Below are positions 44,800 to 54,045 of a stretch of DNA of 64,000 nucleotides, piece after piece. The position numbers and the translations under genes were made by a program. The notes below the pieces were generated by a model, which worked only from the letters and a program-made list of their open reading frames with translations, was not told the DNA's origin and did no database searches. Source of the DNA: Rothia nasisuis. GTDB lineage: Bacteria; Actinomycetota; Actinomycetes; Actinomycetales; Micrococcaceae. Position 1 is the stretch's first letter; each line of letters opens with the position of its first letter. The DNA lies in contig NZ_CAKMSB010000001.1 in assembly GCF_928381405.1 (NCBI RefSeq), positions 62,001-126,000 of the forward strand, given 5' to 3'.

Positions 44800-46341
44800 T
44801 TAGGCAAAGCTCCCGGTGACACTCTCGACTGCCGCTAGTAGCTCACCGTTGGCGACCAGTTCGACGGTCTGCTCAATTTCGGGTGAGAGGAAACGGTCAG
44901 GGCCGGGGCCCGCCACGTCCTTGCGCAGGCGCTCAATCACAGCGGCAGTTGCCGGTGAGGGGGTCTGCGGGGCGCGCAGGTCGATACCGCGGGCGGCGGT
45001 GAGGATTTCGATGGCAAGGACGCGGGTGAGCCCATCCACCGCCTTGCGCAGCTTGCGGGCAGCCGACCAGCCCATGGAGACGTGGTCCTCCTGCATAGCA
45101 GAAGAAGGAATGGAGTCTACCGAGGCTGGTACGGCCAGGCGCTTGAGCTCGGAGACGATAGCAGCCTGGGTGTACTGGGCAATCATATGGCCTGAGTCCA
45201 CGCCGGGGTCATCGGCTAGGAAGGGCGGCAGGCCGCGGTTGCGGGCAACATCCAGGAAGCGGTCGGTGCGGCGCTCCGAAATGGAGGCTGCGTCAGCCAC
45301 GGCAATAGCCAGGAAGTCCAGCACGTAGGCCACCGGGGCGCCGTGGAAGTTACCGTTTGATTCTACGCGGCCATCCAGGGTCACCACGGGGTTATCGACG
45401 GCCGAGGCCAGCTCGCGCAGGGCAACGGTGCGGGCGTGTTCGATGGTGTCGCGTACAGCGCCAGCGACCTGGGGTGCGCAGCGCAGGGAGTAGGCGTCCT
45501 GCACGTAGGTGGTGACGTTCTCGGCGTGGTGCTGAATAATACCGGAGCCTTCGAGCACCTTCTTCATGTTGGCAGCGGCAGCCCCCTGGCCGGGGTGGGG
45601 GCGCAGCTGGTGCAGCTCGGGGGCAAAGACGCGGTCGGTACCGGCGAGCCCCTCAACACTCATGGCCGCAGCCACGTCGGCCAGCTTGACCAGGGCGTCC
45701 AGATCGGTCAGGGCCAGTACCAGCATACCCAGCATGCCGTCGGTGCCGTTGATCAGGGCCAGGCCCTCCTTCTCAGCCAGTTCGACCGGGGTCAGCCCGA
45801 ACTTCTCAAACGCCTCGGCGGTCTCGTAGAGCCTACCGTCGGTGTCCCGCACCTGCCCCTCGCCCATAATGGCCAGGGCGCAGTGGGATAGGGGTGCCAA
45901 ATCCCCGGAGCAGCCCAGGGAGCCGTACTCGCGCACCACCGGGGTCAACCCAGCCGAGAGCATGTCGGCGTAGGCCTGGGCGACAACCGGGCGGACACCG
46001 GTACGGCCGGTTGCCAAGGTTGAAAGACGCAGGAGCATGAGGGCGCGGATGACTTCGGTTTCAACCTCGGGGCCAGATCCTGCCGCATGGGAGCGGATGA
46101 GGCCGCCTTGCAGGGCCTGGCGCATCTCCAGGGGAATGTGCTTGTTGGCCAGGGCGCCGAAACCGGTGGAAACCCCGTAAACGGGGCGGTCCTGGTTAGC
46201 CAGGTCGCGGATGCGCTGGCTAGACTTCTCGATTTCGGCCAGGGCTTCGCTGCTGACGGTGACGGCTGCGCCGTGGCGGGCAACAGCGATAAGGTCAGCG
46301 AAGCTCACGGGCCCGGTGCCGACGGTGACGGTGGTGGTCAT
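44800..46341 (-). CDS. hutH: Histidine ammonia-lyase
   Basis: A 513-residue lyase that deaminates histidine to urocanate, the first step of histidine breakdown. The electrophilic MIO group is normally built from Ala-Ser-Gly; here the triad is Cys144-Ser145-Gly146 in EYGSLGCSGDLAPLSH, a form I recall from Streptomyces enzymes. NGTDGMLGM and the FHGAPVAYVLDF segment complete the active site. It is the last of four hut genes on this strand, with its own AAAGGAG site and a 156-bp gap from hutG, so it may also have a separate promoter. Confidence 0.97.
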   Translation of the reverse strand: MTTTVTVGTGPVSFADLIAVARHGAAVTVSSEALAEIEKSSQRIRDLANQDRPVYGVSTGFGALANKHIPLEMRQALQGGLIRSHAAGSGPEVETEVIRALMLLRLSTLATGRTGVRPVVAQAYADMLSAGLTPVVREYGSLGCSGDLAPLSHCALAIMGEGQVRDTDGRLYETAEAFEKFGLTPVELAEKEGLALINGTDGMLGMLVLALTDLDALVKLADVAAAMSVEGLAGTDRVFAPELHQLRPHPGQGAAAANMKKVLEGSGIIQHHAENVTTYVQDAYSLRCAPQVAGAVRDTIEHARTVALRELASAVDNPVVTLDGRVESNGNFHGAPVAYVLDFLAIAVADAASISERRTDRFLDVARNRGLPPFLADDPGVDSGHMIAQYTQAAIVSELKRLAVPASVDSIPSSAMQEDHVSMGWSAARKLRKAVDGLTRVLAIEILTAARGIDLRAPQTPSPATAAVIERLRKDVAGPGPDRFLSPEIEQTVELVANGELLAAVESVTGSFA

Positions 46342-46497
46342 GATTTTCTCCTTTGAAAGTGTACGAGGTGAAGCAGGCTCACAGCCAAGCTACTGGCTTG
46401 GATGAAGTGCCCGGGTGCGAGCGCGCGAGCACACAAGAGAGCACGGAATCCGCCGTAAGGCGGGGCGGGCGTGAGCCTGCAGAACCTGTAAAGTTCC

Positions 46498-47496
46498 TTA
46501 CCCCGGCAAGGGCGTGTGCCGGGTCAGGACGGTGTGTATCAGGCGGGCTGCGGTTTTGGCGGTGCGCCCGTCGATATCCAGGGAGGGGTTGAGTTCGGCA
46601 ACGTCAAAGACCGCAAGTTTGCCGGAGGCGGCTACCTGCCCCACGATTCGGTTGATGATGGCCGTATCAACCCCCAGGGCGGCCGGGGCGCTGACGCCGG
46701 GGGCAACGGCTGCCGGGAGCACGTCTAGGTCCAGGGTCAGGTACACCAGGTCGACGCTAGCAAGGAAAGCTGCCAGGAACTCGTCGAGAACGGCTGTGTT
46801 CGCCCAGGTCACTTCTTCGTCTACCAGGTAGGCGACCCCCTGGGTGTTGGCTGCGTCAAAGAGCACCTGGGTGTTGGCTGCCTCTGAAATACCGATGACC
46901 GCGTAGGTGATTTGCCCGCCCTGTTCGGCTTCTCGGGCCAGGGCCTGGCTAAAGGGGGTGCCGCTGGTGGCCTGCCCAGCAGCCCTCAGGTCAAAGTGGG
47001 CATCTAGGTTGAGGATGCCCAGGTGGCTGCTCTTACCTGCCTGCTGGCGGAGGGCTGAGGTGGCTACTCCCAGGTAGGTTCCGTAGGCAACCTCGTGCCC
47101 GCCCCCGAGCACCACCGGCAGGCTCCCAGCGTCGAGGACGGAGGCGACAGCCTGGCCCAGGCGCTCCTGGCCGGCTTCGAGGTGGTCGTCTTCAACGAGG
47201 ACGTCACCTGCGTCGGCTAAGACCACATCAGCACGCCGGTCACTCCCAAAGGCCCGTGCCAGGGCCAGGGTTCCCAGGGCCTTGCGGAGGGCAGCTGGCC
47301 CCTCTGTTGCGCCGGGGCGCCCCTGGTTGCGGCGCACGCCCTCGTCGGAGGCAAAACCGATGAAGACGGCGTCCGGCTGCTGGTTCAGCTGACTGGCCGG
47401 CTGCACCGCCTGGAAGAGCCTGCGGTACTCGGTGCCGGGCCCGTCGTTGCGTCCCTTCCAGGCCGGGGCTGGGCGGTCGGTCTGTACCTGTATCAC
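46498..47496 (-). CDS. hutG: Formimidoylglutamase
   Basis: A 332-residue arginase-superfamily enzyme releasing formamide from N-formimidoyl-glutamate to give glutamate. Metal ligands are visible in VVLGGGHEVAYG, NLDAHFDLR and LDLDVLPAAVAPG. The GTG start shares its G with the TAG stop of hutI and follows a perfect GGAGGAG inside hutI, so translation is coupled. The presence of HutG shows the short, four-enzyme hut route, with formamide rather than formylglutamate as product. Confidence 0.95.
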   Translation of the reverse strand: MIQVQTDRPAPAWKGRNDGPGTEYRRLFQAVQPASQLNQQPDAVFIGFASDEGVRRNQGRPGATEGPAALRKALGTLALARAFGSDRRADVVLADAGDVLVEDDHLEAGQERLGQAVASVLDAGSLPVVLGGGHEVAYGTYLGVATSALRQQAGKSSHLGILNLDAHFDLRAAGQATSGTPFSQALAREAEQGGQITYAVIGISEAANTQVLFDAANTQGVAYLVDEEVTWANTAVLDEFLAAFLASVDLVYLTLDLDVLPAAVAPGVSAPAALGVDTAIINRIVGQVAASGKLAVFDVAELNPSLDIDGRTAKTAARLIHTVLTRHTPLPG

Positions 47497-48686
47497 TAGA
47501 TCTCCTCCCGGTGCAGGGGTACGACTGTCTGGCCGTCCTTCCAGACGCCGGCGACCAGGGGCACGCCGGGCCGGTAGGCCAGGTGCAGGTGGTTGGGGGC
47601 GTCCAGGGCCAGGACGTCGGCGCGGGCTCCCACGGTCAGGGCACCGATGTCGGTGCGACCCAGGGCTGCCGCTCCCCCGGCGGTTGCTGCCCAGATAGCT
47701 TCGTCCGGGCTCATGTGAAGATCCCGCACGGCCAGGGCAATGCAGAAGGGAATGGAGGTGGTGAAGGAGGTGCCGGGGTTGCAGTCAGCCCCCAGGGCCA
47801 CGGTAGCCCCGGCATCCAGCAGGCGGCGGGCATTGGGGTAGTCGCCCCGGGTAGAAAAGTCTGCACCGGGCAGCACCGTAGCCACCGTAGAACTGTTGGC
47901 CAGGGCGTCCACGTCCGCGTCCGACAGGTAGACCACGTGGTCCACGCTGGCAGCCCCCAGCTCCACTGCCAGCTGCACACCGGCCCCGTAGGTCAGCTGG
48001 TTGCCGTGCACGCGAGCCTTCAAACCGGCAGCCATTCCTGCCTGCAGAACTGCCCGCGACTCGTCCTCACTAAAAGCCCCGCGCTCGCAGAAAACATCGA
48101 TCCAGGAGGCGTAGGGGGCGCACTCGGGAATCATGGTGTCGACCACCATCTGAACGTACTCGTCCTGCTTATCCCGGTACTCCGGCGGAGCCACATGGGC
48201 AGCCAGCAGGGTGACCTCGTCGGTGCAGGCAGCGGCGACCTGCACCGACTTCAGCTCAGACTCTGCTGACTGGCCGTAGCCGGTCTTTACCTCAATCGTG
48301 GTTGCCCCGGCCCGGGCGTACTCCTGCATGAGAGAGCGGGTGTTGAATTCTAGCTCGGCTGCACTGGCGGCCCGGGTGGCCTCGATGGTGGTGCGGATGC
48401 CACCGGCCTCATAGGGCTTGCCCTCCATACGGGCAGCGAACTCGTGGGAGCGGTCCCCGGCAAAAACCAGGTGGGAGTGGGATTCCACGAAACCCGGCAG
48501 CACAGCTCGCCCGCCCAGATCAACGCAGCGGTCGGACGCCGGTGCCTGGCTGGCAGGGCCAACCCAGGCAATACGGCCCTGCTCCACCACAAGGGCGGCC
48601 TGTTCCAGCACGCCCAACGGCCCCCGGCCAAGGGTGGGGTCATTGGTGACGAGCGACCCGATATTGGTCAAGAGACGGCTGGTCAT
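47496..48686 (-). CDS. hutI: Imidazolonepropionase
   Basis: A 396-residue amidohydrolase that opens the imidazolone ring to formimidoyl-glutamate. Zinc ligands are in [23 protein letters not shown] and [11 protein letters not shown]; the catalytic His and Glu lie between them. Length is normal. It follows hutU after 2 bp and overlaps hutG by one base, as expected of a tight operon. Confidence 0.95.
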   Translation of the reverse strand: MTSRLLTNIGSLVTNDPTLGRGPLGVLEQAALVVEQGRIAWVGPASQAPASDRCVDLGGRAVLPGFVESHSHLVFAGDRSHEFAARMEGKPYEAGGIRTTIEATRAASAAELEFNTRSLMQEYARAGATTIEVKTGYGQSAESELKSVQVAAACTDEVTLLAAHVAPPEYRDKQDEYVQMVVDTMIPECAPYASWIDVFCERGAFSEDESRAVLQAGMAAGLKARVHGNQLTYGAGVQLAVELGAASVDHVVYLSDADVDALANSSTVATVLPGADFSTRGDYPNARRLLDAGATVALGADCNPGTSFTTSIPFCIALAVRDLHMSPDEAIWAATAGGAAALGRTDIGALTVGARADVLALDAPNHLHLAYRPGVPLVAGVWKDGQTVVPLHREEI

Positions 48687-48688
48687 GA

Positions 48689-50353
48689 CTAGCGGTTTTC
48701 CTGCATGGGAATACGAACACCGCGCTCAGCGGCAACCTGCTGGGCGTACTCGTAACCGGCGTCCGCGTGACGAATCACGCCCATGCCGGGGTCGTTGGTC
48801 AGCACCCGCTCCAGCTTGGCAGCTGCCAGCTCAGAGCCGTCTGCGATGGAGACCTGGCCCGCATGGATAGACCGGCCCATACCTACGCCGCCACCGTGGT
48901 GAATGGAGACCCAGGAGGCACCCGATGAAGTGTTGACCAGGGCGTTGAGCAGGGGCCAGTCAGCAACCGCGTCGGTGCCGTCCTTCATGCGCTCGGTTTC
49001 GCGGTAGGGGGAGGCTACCGAACCGGAATCCAGGTGGTCACGGCCAATGGCGATGGGGGCAGAGAGCTCACCGTTTGCCACCATTTCGTTGAACTTGAGG
49101 CCTGCCTTGTGGCGTTCGCCGTAGCCTAGCCAGCAGATGCGGGCGGGCAGGCCCTCGTAGGCGACCTTTTCACCGGCCATGGTGATCCAGCGCGCCAGGT
49201 GCTCGTTCTCGGGGAAGAGTTCGAGAATAGCCGCATCGGTCTTCTTGATGTCCTCGGGGTCACCGGAAAGAGCGCACCAGCGGAAGGGGCCCAGGCCCTC
49301 TTCGAAGAGGGGGCGGATGTAGGCGGGCACAAAGCCGGGGAAGTCGAAGGCTCGCTGGTAGCCTGCCTTGCGGGCCTCATCGCGAATAGAGTTGCCGTAG
49401 TCGAAGACCTCAGCACCGGCGTCCATAAAGCCCACCATGGCCTCAACGTGGGCTGCCATAGACTGACGGGAGCGCTGGGTGAAGAGCTCGGGGTCGCGGG
49501 TAGCCTCTGCCTTCCAGTTTTCGAAGCTGACCTCGGTGGGCAGGTAGCTGAGCGGGTCGTGGGCGCTGGTCTGGTCGGTGACGATGTCGATGGGGGCCTT
49601 GCGGCGCAGCAGCTCGGGGAAGATCTCGGCGGCATTGCCGACCACACCGATAGACAGGGCCTTCTTGGCGTCGCGGGCCTCAACCGCCAGTTCCAGGGCG
49701 TGGTCCAGGTCGCGGGCCTTGACGTCCAGGTACTTGTGGTCGATGCGGCGGTCAACGCGGGACTCGTCCACGTCCACACAGATTGCGACGCCCTCGTTCA
49801 TGGTCACAGCCAGGGGCTGGGCCCCGCCCATGCCGCCCAGACCTGCGGTGAGGGTAATGGTGCCAGCCAGGGTGCCGCCAAAGCGCTTGCGGGCAACCGC
49901 GCCGAAAGTCTCGTAGGTGCCCTGCAGAATACCCTGGGTGCCGATGTAGATCCAGGAGCCCGCGGTCATCTGGCCGTACATCATCAGGCCTTCGGCTTCG
50001 AGCTTGCGGAAGTGCTCCCAGTTGGCCCAGTCACCCACCAGGTTGGAGTTAGCCAGTAGCACGCGAGGTGCCCACTCGTTGGTGCGGAAGACACCCACGG
50101 GCTTACCGGACTGCACCAGCATGGTCTCGTCATCTTTGAGAGTCTTGAGGGTGGCGACGATGGCGTCAAAGGCTTCCCAGGAGCGGGCTGCGCGGCCGGT
50201 GCCGCCGTAGACCACCAGGTTATCGGGGTGCTCTGCAACCTCGGGGTCAAGGTTGTTCATGAGCATGCGCAGGGCACCTTCCTGCTGCCAGCCGAGGGTG
50301 TTGAGTTCAGGGCCGCGAGGGGCGCGGACAGGGCGGGGGCCGCTGGTGGTCAT
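48689..50353 (-). CDS. hutU: Urocanate hydratase
   Basis: A 554-residue urocanase using tightly bound NAD+ as an electrophile to hydrate urocanate to imidazolonepropionate. [16 protein letters not shown] is the cofactor site and the Cys-containing [11 protein letters not shown] segment lies near the active site. The ATG at 50353 follows AAAGGAG; a start 18 bases earlier is less well placed. It heads the hutUIGH transcript and is divergent from the regulator gene, with 147 bp between them for promoters and operator. Confidence 0.97.
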   Translation of the reverse strand: MTTSGPRPVRAPRGPELNTLGWQQEGALRMLMNNLDPEVAEHPDNLVVYGGTGRAARSWEAFDAIVATLKTLKDDETMLVQSGKPVGVFRTNEWAPRVLLANSNLVGDWANWEHFRKLEAEGLMMYGQMTAGSWIYIGTQGILQGTYETFGAVARKRFGGTLAGTITLTAGLGGMGGAQPLAVTMNEGVAICVDVDESRVDRRIDHKYLDVKARDLDHALELAVEARDAKKALSIGVVGNAAEIFPELLRRKAPIDIVTDQTSAHDPLSYLPTEVSFENWKAEATRDPELFTQRSRQSMAAHVEAMVGFMDAGAEVFDYGNSIRDEARKAGYQRAFDFPGFVPAYIRPLFEEGLGPFRWCALSGDPEDIKKTDAAILELFPENEHLARWITMAGEKVAYEGLPARICWLGYGERHKAGLKFNEMVANGELSAPIAIGRDHLDSGSVASPYRETERMKDGTDAVADWPLLNALVNTSSGASWVSIHHGGGVGMGRSIHAGQVSIADGSELAAAKLERVLTNDPGMGVIRHADAGYEYAQQVAAERGVRIPMQENR

Positions 50354-50466
50354 GCCTACTCCTTTGTACATGATGGTCTACTTCGCCCGGCTTCTGGATC
50401 TTTACTTTTACCTGACCGCACCGGGGCGGTACAGTGGGAAGATGAAGGGGGTCACACACCCATCTT

Positions 50467-50480
50467 CTTGTATATACAAC
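50467..50480. promoter_or_regulatory. Candidate HutC operator
   Basis: The palindrome TTGTATATACAA at 50468-50479 contains GTATATAC, which fits the GTnTAnAC consensus of the HutC/FadR-like GntR subfamilies and resembles Pseudomonas hut operators. It lies 21 bases before the regulator's GTG and between it and hutU, so one site could control both directions. Confidence 0.65.
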
Positions 50481-50500
50481 TACTTGTCAATGGAGTAGGC

Positions 50501-51247
50501 GTGGAAAAAATCACCGACTTGTCCCAGCAGTTCGCTGACCACAAAGACCGCAAGGCACCCTCCTACCAGCTCCTCAAAACCATCATCACCGAGCAAATCA
50601 ACAGCGGGCACTGGGACGCAGGTGAAACCATCCCCTCAGAAAACGAAATAGCCAGCGCCCTAGGGCTCTCCCGCATGACCGTCAACCGCGCTATTCGCGA
50701 AATGACGCTTGAAGGTCTGCTGGTGCGTACCCGCGGAGTGGGCACCTTCGTGGCAGAGCACAAAAACTCCTCAGCCCTCTTTGAGGTACGCAATATTGCC
50801 GATGAAATTACCGAACGCGGCCACACCCACAGCAGCCGGGTGCTCACCCTCGAAGAGATAACGGCTAACCAGGCCCAGCGCCGCCTAGCACCCGAGCTGG
50901 GCGAGAGGGTCTTTCACAGCGTGCTGGTGCACTACGACGATGGGCTACCCATTCAGCGCGAAGAGCGCTACGTGAACGCTCAGGCTATCCCCGACTATCT
51001 CCAGCAGGACTTCACCAGTATTACCCCCAACTTTTACCTGGGGCAGTGCTCCCCTATTACCCGGGGCACGCACACCGTTGAGGCTGTGCTACCTACCAGC
51101 GCCCAGGCGTCCGACCTGCACATCACTCCGGCCACCCCCTGCCTGCGCCTGCTGCGCAGCACCTGGTCAGGCGATGAACTCATCAGCCAGGTGGTGCTCC
51201 TACACCCCGGCTCCCGCAGCCGCCTCGAAGGCTCCTTTGGCAGCTAA
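50501..51247 (+). CDS. hutC: GntR-family (HutC-like) regulator of histidine use
   Basis: A 248-residue regulator starting at GTG 50501 after GGAG. Residues 15-85 form the GntR winged helix (SYQLLKTIITEQI, IPSENEIASALGLSRMTVNRAI, VGTFVAE), and the C-terminal part is a UTRA ligand domain (LPIQREERYVNA). HutC proteins repress hut genes and release DNA on binding urocanate. Divergence from hutU and a matching palindrome in between support this role. The frame extends further upstream through hutU in reverse, which is a shadow. Confidence 0.88.
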   Translation: MEKITDLSQQFADHKDRKAPSYQLLKTIITEQINSGHWDAGETIPSENEIASALGLSRMTVNRAIREMTLEGLLVRTRGVGTFVAEHKNSSALFEVRNIADEITERGHTHSSRVLTLEEITANQAQRRLAPELGERVFHSVLVHYDDGLPIQREERYVNAQAIPDYLQQDFTSITPNFYLGQCSPITRGTHTVEAVLPTSAQASDLHITPATPCLRLLRSTWSGDELISQVVLLHPGSRSRLEGSFGS

Positions 51248-51276
51248 CCCCCAATAGGGCGGATACAGCAAGCAAA

Positions 51277-51316
51277 AAGCCGCAGGCCCGGCAGTATCAC
51301 AGCGGGCCTGCGGCTT
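51277..51316 (-). terminator. Convergent terminator between hutC and the trpE group
   Basis: A perfect 14-bp stem (51277-51290 with 51303-51316) lies between two convergent stops. On the minus strand it is followed by TTTTT, so it ends the hisI-trpE-membrane-protein transcript, and it probably serves hutC too. Confidence 0.85.
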
Positions 51317-51338
51317 GACTCGTTTTAGACGGTGCTCC

Positions 51339-51995
51339 CTACTGGGTGGGGTCCTTACCCTCGGTCAGCGAGTCCCAGGTGTCAATCTCATCGGGGTTCT
51401 CATCGGTGGCAGCAAGGCGGGCAGCACGAGCAGCTGAACGGTCATACTTCTGCCTGAACTTCCAGTGCCTCGATGCCAGCAGCGCCCAGAAACCGGCGAG
51501 ACAGACGAGAACGCCGGCGGCAACAGCTAGCAGGGGAAGGGCGGTCACCCTATAGGAGTTGGCGGCAGCGTTGGTGCCGGTTACAGCGCTCACCTGAGCC
51601 AGTGAGGCAGCCTGCGGGTCAGCTTGAACACCAAAGGCCGCAAAAGCGACACCCACACCCACACCCACTATCAATACTGCCAGTAGCTTGCGGAGCTTAG
51701 GCCCCGCAATCCGTAAAGCAACCGAAGCAACCAGGGCGACCAGGGCAAGAGCTGAAACAGCAGGAGCCGCATCTGCCCCCGATATTTCGATTGTTGAGGT
51801 TTCAAGAACGGTAGACACCTCAGCCTGAATCCACGTGGGCAGAGTTGCCAGGAAGGCGGTAGCGGCGGCGGCAGCTGACCCCAGCATAACCGTGCCTGGG
51901 CGCGCCCACCTAGGGGCCGAGCCTCCCCCCGTGAGACCGCCCTGGCTACCACCTAAGGGCTGGGCGGCGTCCGTGTGCTCTGCTGGCTGTGACAT
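51339..51995 (-). CDS. Trp biosynthesis-associated membrane protein
   Basis: A 218-residue protein with about four membrane helices (near 35-52, 68-88, 93-112, 145-168) and a basic, then acidic, C-terminal tail. It begins immediately after the trpE stop codon, so it is translated with TrpE. Placement and helix pattern fit the actinobacterial family usually annotated as Trp biosynthesis-associated (TIGR02234). Its job is unknown; roles in tryptophan transport or enzyme anchoring are speculation. In relatives the HGxxPAAW gene follows it directly; here the hut cluster intervenes. Confidence 0.82.
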   Translation of the reverse strand: MSQPAEHTDAAQPLGGSQGGLTGGGSAPRWARPGTVMLGSAAAAATAFLATLPTWIQAEVSTVLETSTIEISGADAAPAVSALALVALVASVALRIAGPKLRKLLAVLIVGVGVGVAFAAFGVQADPQAASLAQVSAVTGTNAAANSYRVTALPLLAVAAGVLVCLAGFWALLASRHWKFRQKYDRSAARAARLAATDENPDEIDTWDSLTEGKDPTQ

Positions 51996-53564
51996 CTAGT
52001 CAATCACCTCGGTTGACAGAGGGGCCAGGCCCGAAGCGGTGAGCACAGCGCGCAGGGGGGCTGCCGCCTTGTTCACGGTTTCCTGGGCTTCAGAGGCAGG
52101 CACCGAGTCCATGACGATACCGGCTCCTGCCTGAACATAGGCCCGCCCGCTCTTGAGCACGGCGGTGCGGATGGCAATGGCCATGTCCATATTGCCCGCA
52201 AAATCGAAGTAGCCGCACACACCGCCGTAGACGCCGCGGGCGCTGACCTCGTACTCGTCCAGTAGTTGCATGGCGCGAGGCTTGGGGGCACCGGAGAGGG
52301 TGCCTGCGGGGAAGGCCACGCGCAGCACGTCGTAGGCATTCATGCCCTCGGCCAACTGGGCCTGCACCTCGGATGAGATGTGCATGATGTGGCTAAAGCG
52401 CTCGATTTCCATGAACTGGGTGACATTGACAGAACCGGGTACTGCGATGCGGGAGAGGTCGTTGCGGGCCAGGTCGATGAGCATGAGGTGCTCGGAGCGT
52501 TCCTTCTCGTCGGCCAGGAGTTCTTCGGCCAGGGCCGTATCTTCTTCGCGGGTGGCACCGCGCGGACGGGACCCGGCGATGGGGTGGGTGGTGGCGGTGC
52601 CGTTTTTGAGGGTGACCAGGGCTTCGGGTGAGGAGCCGACAATCTGGAAGGGCTCGCCATCGACCGTGGACTCGAAGTTGAAGAGGTACATGTAGGGCGA
52701 GGGGTTGGACTGGCGCAGTACCCGGTAGACGTCCAGGGCGCTGGCGCGGTTCTCGGCTTCAAAGCGGCGGGAGATAACAATCTGGAAGACGTCGCCGTCC
52801 AGGATGTTTTTCTTGGATTTGTCGATAGCATCCAAGAAGCCCTGTTCAGCCCAGGTGTGCTTGACCTGGGCGACTTTTGCTTCGACGTTTGCTGTGCCGG
52901 TGAGGGTTGAGACGGAGTCGGGGGCGGGCTGGGCCAGCTTGTCCATCATGGCGTAGACGCGGGAGAGGGCGTCGGCGTAGGCGGCGTCGATGTTTTCATC
53001 GGTGCCGTTGAAGTTGATGGCGTTGGCAATCAGGGTGACGGTGCCGTCGGCGTTATCGTGCACTGCCATGTCTGAGACGATGTTGAGGGCGAATTCGGGC
53101 AGGTTGACGTCGTCCGCTGGTCCACCGGGCAGCTTTTCCCAGTGGCGCACCACGTCCCAGCCCATGTAGCCGACCAGGCCGCTGGTGAGCGGGGGCAGCC
53201 CCGCCAGGGGCTCGGTGTGGAGCATCTCTAGGGTCTGGCGGATAGCTTCAACGGGGTCCCCCTCGACGGGGGCACCGGCAGGAGTCAGACCCTGCCAAAC
53301 AATCTTGCCGTCCTTGGTGGTGAGGGTTGAGCGGCTTGAGGCACCGATAAAGGAGTAGCGAGACCACTGCTTGAGTTCGTTGGCTGATTCCAGTAGGAAG
53401 GTGCCGGGGGCGGGCACCCCGTCGGCAGCAACCAGGGCACGGTAGATGCCGATGGGGGTCATGGCGTCTGCAAGAACCTTGACACGCACGGGGATGACGC
53501 GGCGGCTGGCAGCTAGTTCACGGAACTCTTCTAGGGTCGGTTCTACGATTCCCAAGTCGTGCAT
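51996..53564 (-). CDS. trpE: Anthranilate synthase component I
   Basis: A 522-residue chorismate-using enzyme making anthranilate with ammonia from a glutamine amidotransferase (TrpG/PabA, not in this window). The FLLESANELKQWSRYSFIG segment carries the LLES tryptophan-feedback motif, so it should be inhibited by tryptophan. Active-site motifs are ISRRFEAENRASALDVYR, HPIAGSRPRGAT and FPAGTLSGAPKPRAM. It lies 31 bp downstream of hisI on the same strand. Confidence 0.96.
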   Translation of the reverse strand: MHDLGIVEPTLEEFRELAASRRVIPVRVKVLADAMTPIGIYRALVAADGVPAPGTFLLESANELKQWSRYSFIGASSRSTLTTKDGKIVWQGLTPAGAPVEGDPVEAIRQTLEMLHTEPLAGLPPLTSGLVGYMGWDVVRHWEKLPGGPADDVNLPEFALNIVSDMAVHDNADGTVTLIANAINFNGTDENIDAAYADALSRVYAMMDKLAQPAPDSVSTLTGTANVEAKVAQVKHTWAEQGFLDAIDKSKKNILDGDVFQIVISRRFEAENRASALDVYRVLRQSNPSPYMYLFNFESTVDGEPFQIVGSSPEALVTLKNGTATTHPIAGSRPRGATREEDTALAEELLADEKERSEHLMLIDLARNDLSRIAVPGSVNVTQFMEIERFSHIMHISSEVQAQLAEGMNAYDVLRVAFPAGTLSGAPKPRAMQLLDEYEVSARGVYGGVCGYFDFAGNMDMAIAIRTAVLKSGRAYVQAGAGIVMDSVPASEAQETVNKAAAPLRAVLTASGLAPLSTEVID

Positions 53565-53595
53565 GGTGTCCTCTGGTTGTGGTGTGTCTGGGGTG

Positions 53596-53991
53596 CTATT
53601 CGGGGCGGACGCCGGTGGCAGCTGGCAGGGCGCCTCCGGCGTGGAAGCAGGTGGTGGTGCCGGTATGGCAGGCTGCCCCTACCTGATCAGCTTCGATGAG
53701 GAGGGCGTCGCCGTCGCAGTCGATGCTGACGCTTTTGACGTACTGGTAGTGGCCGCTGGTGTCTCCCTTGCGCCAGTATTCCTGGCGGGAGCGGGACCAG
53801 AAGGTGACCCGCCCTTCGGTGAGGGTGCGGCGCAGGGCTTCGTCGTTCATCCAGCCGAGCATGAGCACGTCGCGGGTGTCGTACTGCTGGATGATGGCAG
53901 CAAAAAGGCCGTTCTCGTCGCGCTTGAGGCGGTCAGCAATATCGGCGGGCAGGGTTGCGCCGTCGGTGGCGCTTGGTGCTGGTGTAGTCAC
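53596..53991 (-). CDS. hisI: Phosphoribosyl-AMP cyclohydrolase
   Basis: A 131-residue HisI, which opens the purine ring of PR-AMP in histidine synthesis. DCDGDALL supplies the Mg ligands and CHTGTTTCF, with an earlier Cys, the Zn site; [17 protein letters not shown] is the conserved substrate segment. The start is GTG. It is unfused (no HisE domain). Coupling of a histidine gene to trpE is usual in this family. It is notable that a histidine-degrading cluster lies only a few kilobases away. Confidence 0.95.
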   Translation of the reverse strand: MTTPAPSATDGATLPADIADRLKRDENGLFAAIIQQYDTRDVLMLGWMNDEALRRTLTEGRVTFWSRSRQEYWRKGDTSGHYQYVKSVSIDCDGDALLIEADQVGAACHTGTTTCFHAGGALPAATGVRPE

Positions 53992-54045
53992 CTTTCCATC
54001 CTAGCTGATGGCGGTAGCGGGGCTGGGGCGGCTCTCAGCATCTGG

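Noticed and set aside
49199-50059. 286-codon plus-strand frame opposite hutU
   Set aside because: Antisense frame of a strongly conserved enzyme with no protein-family features.
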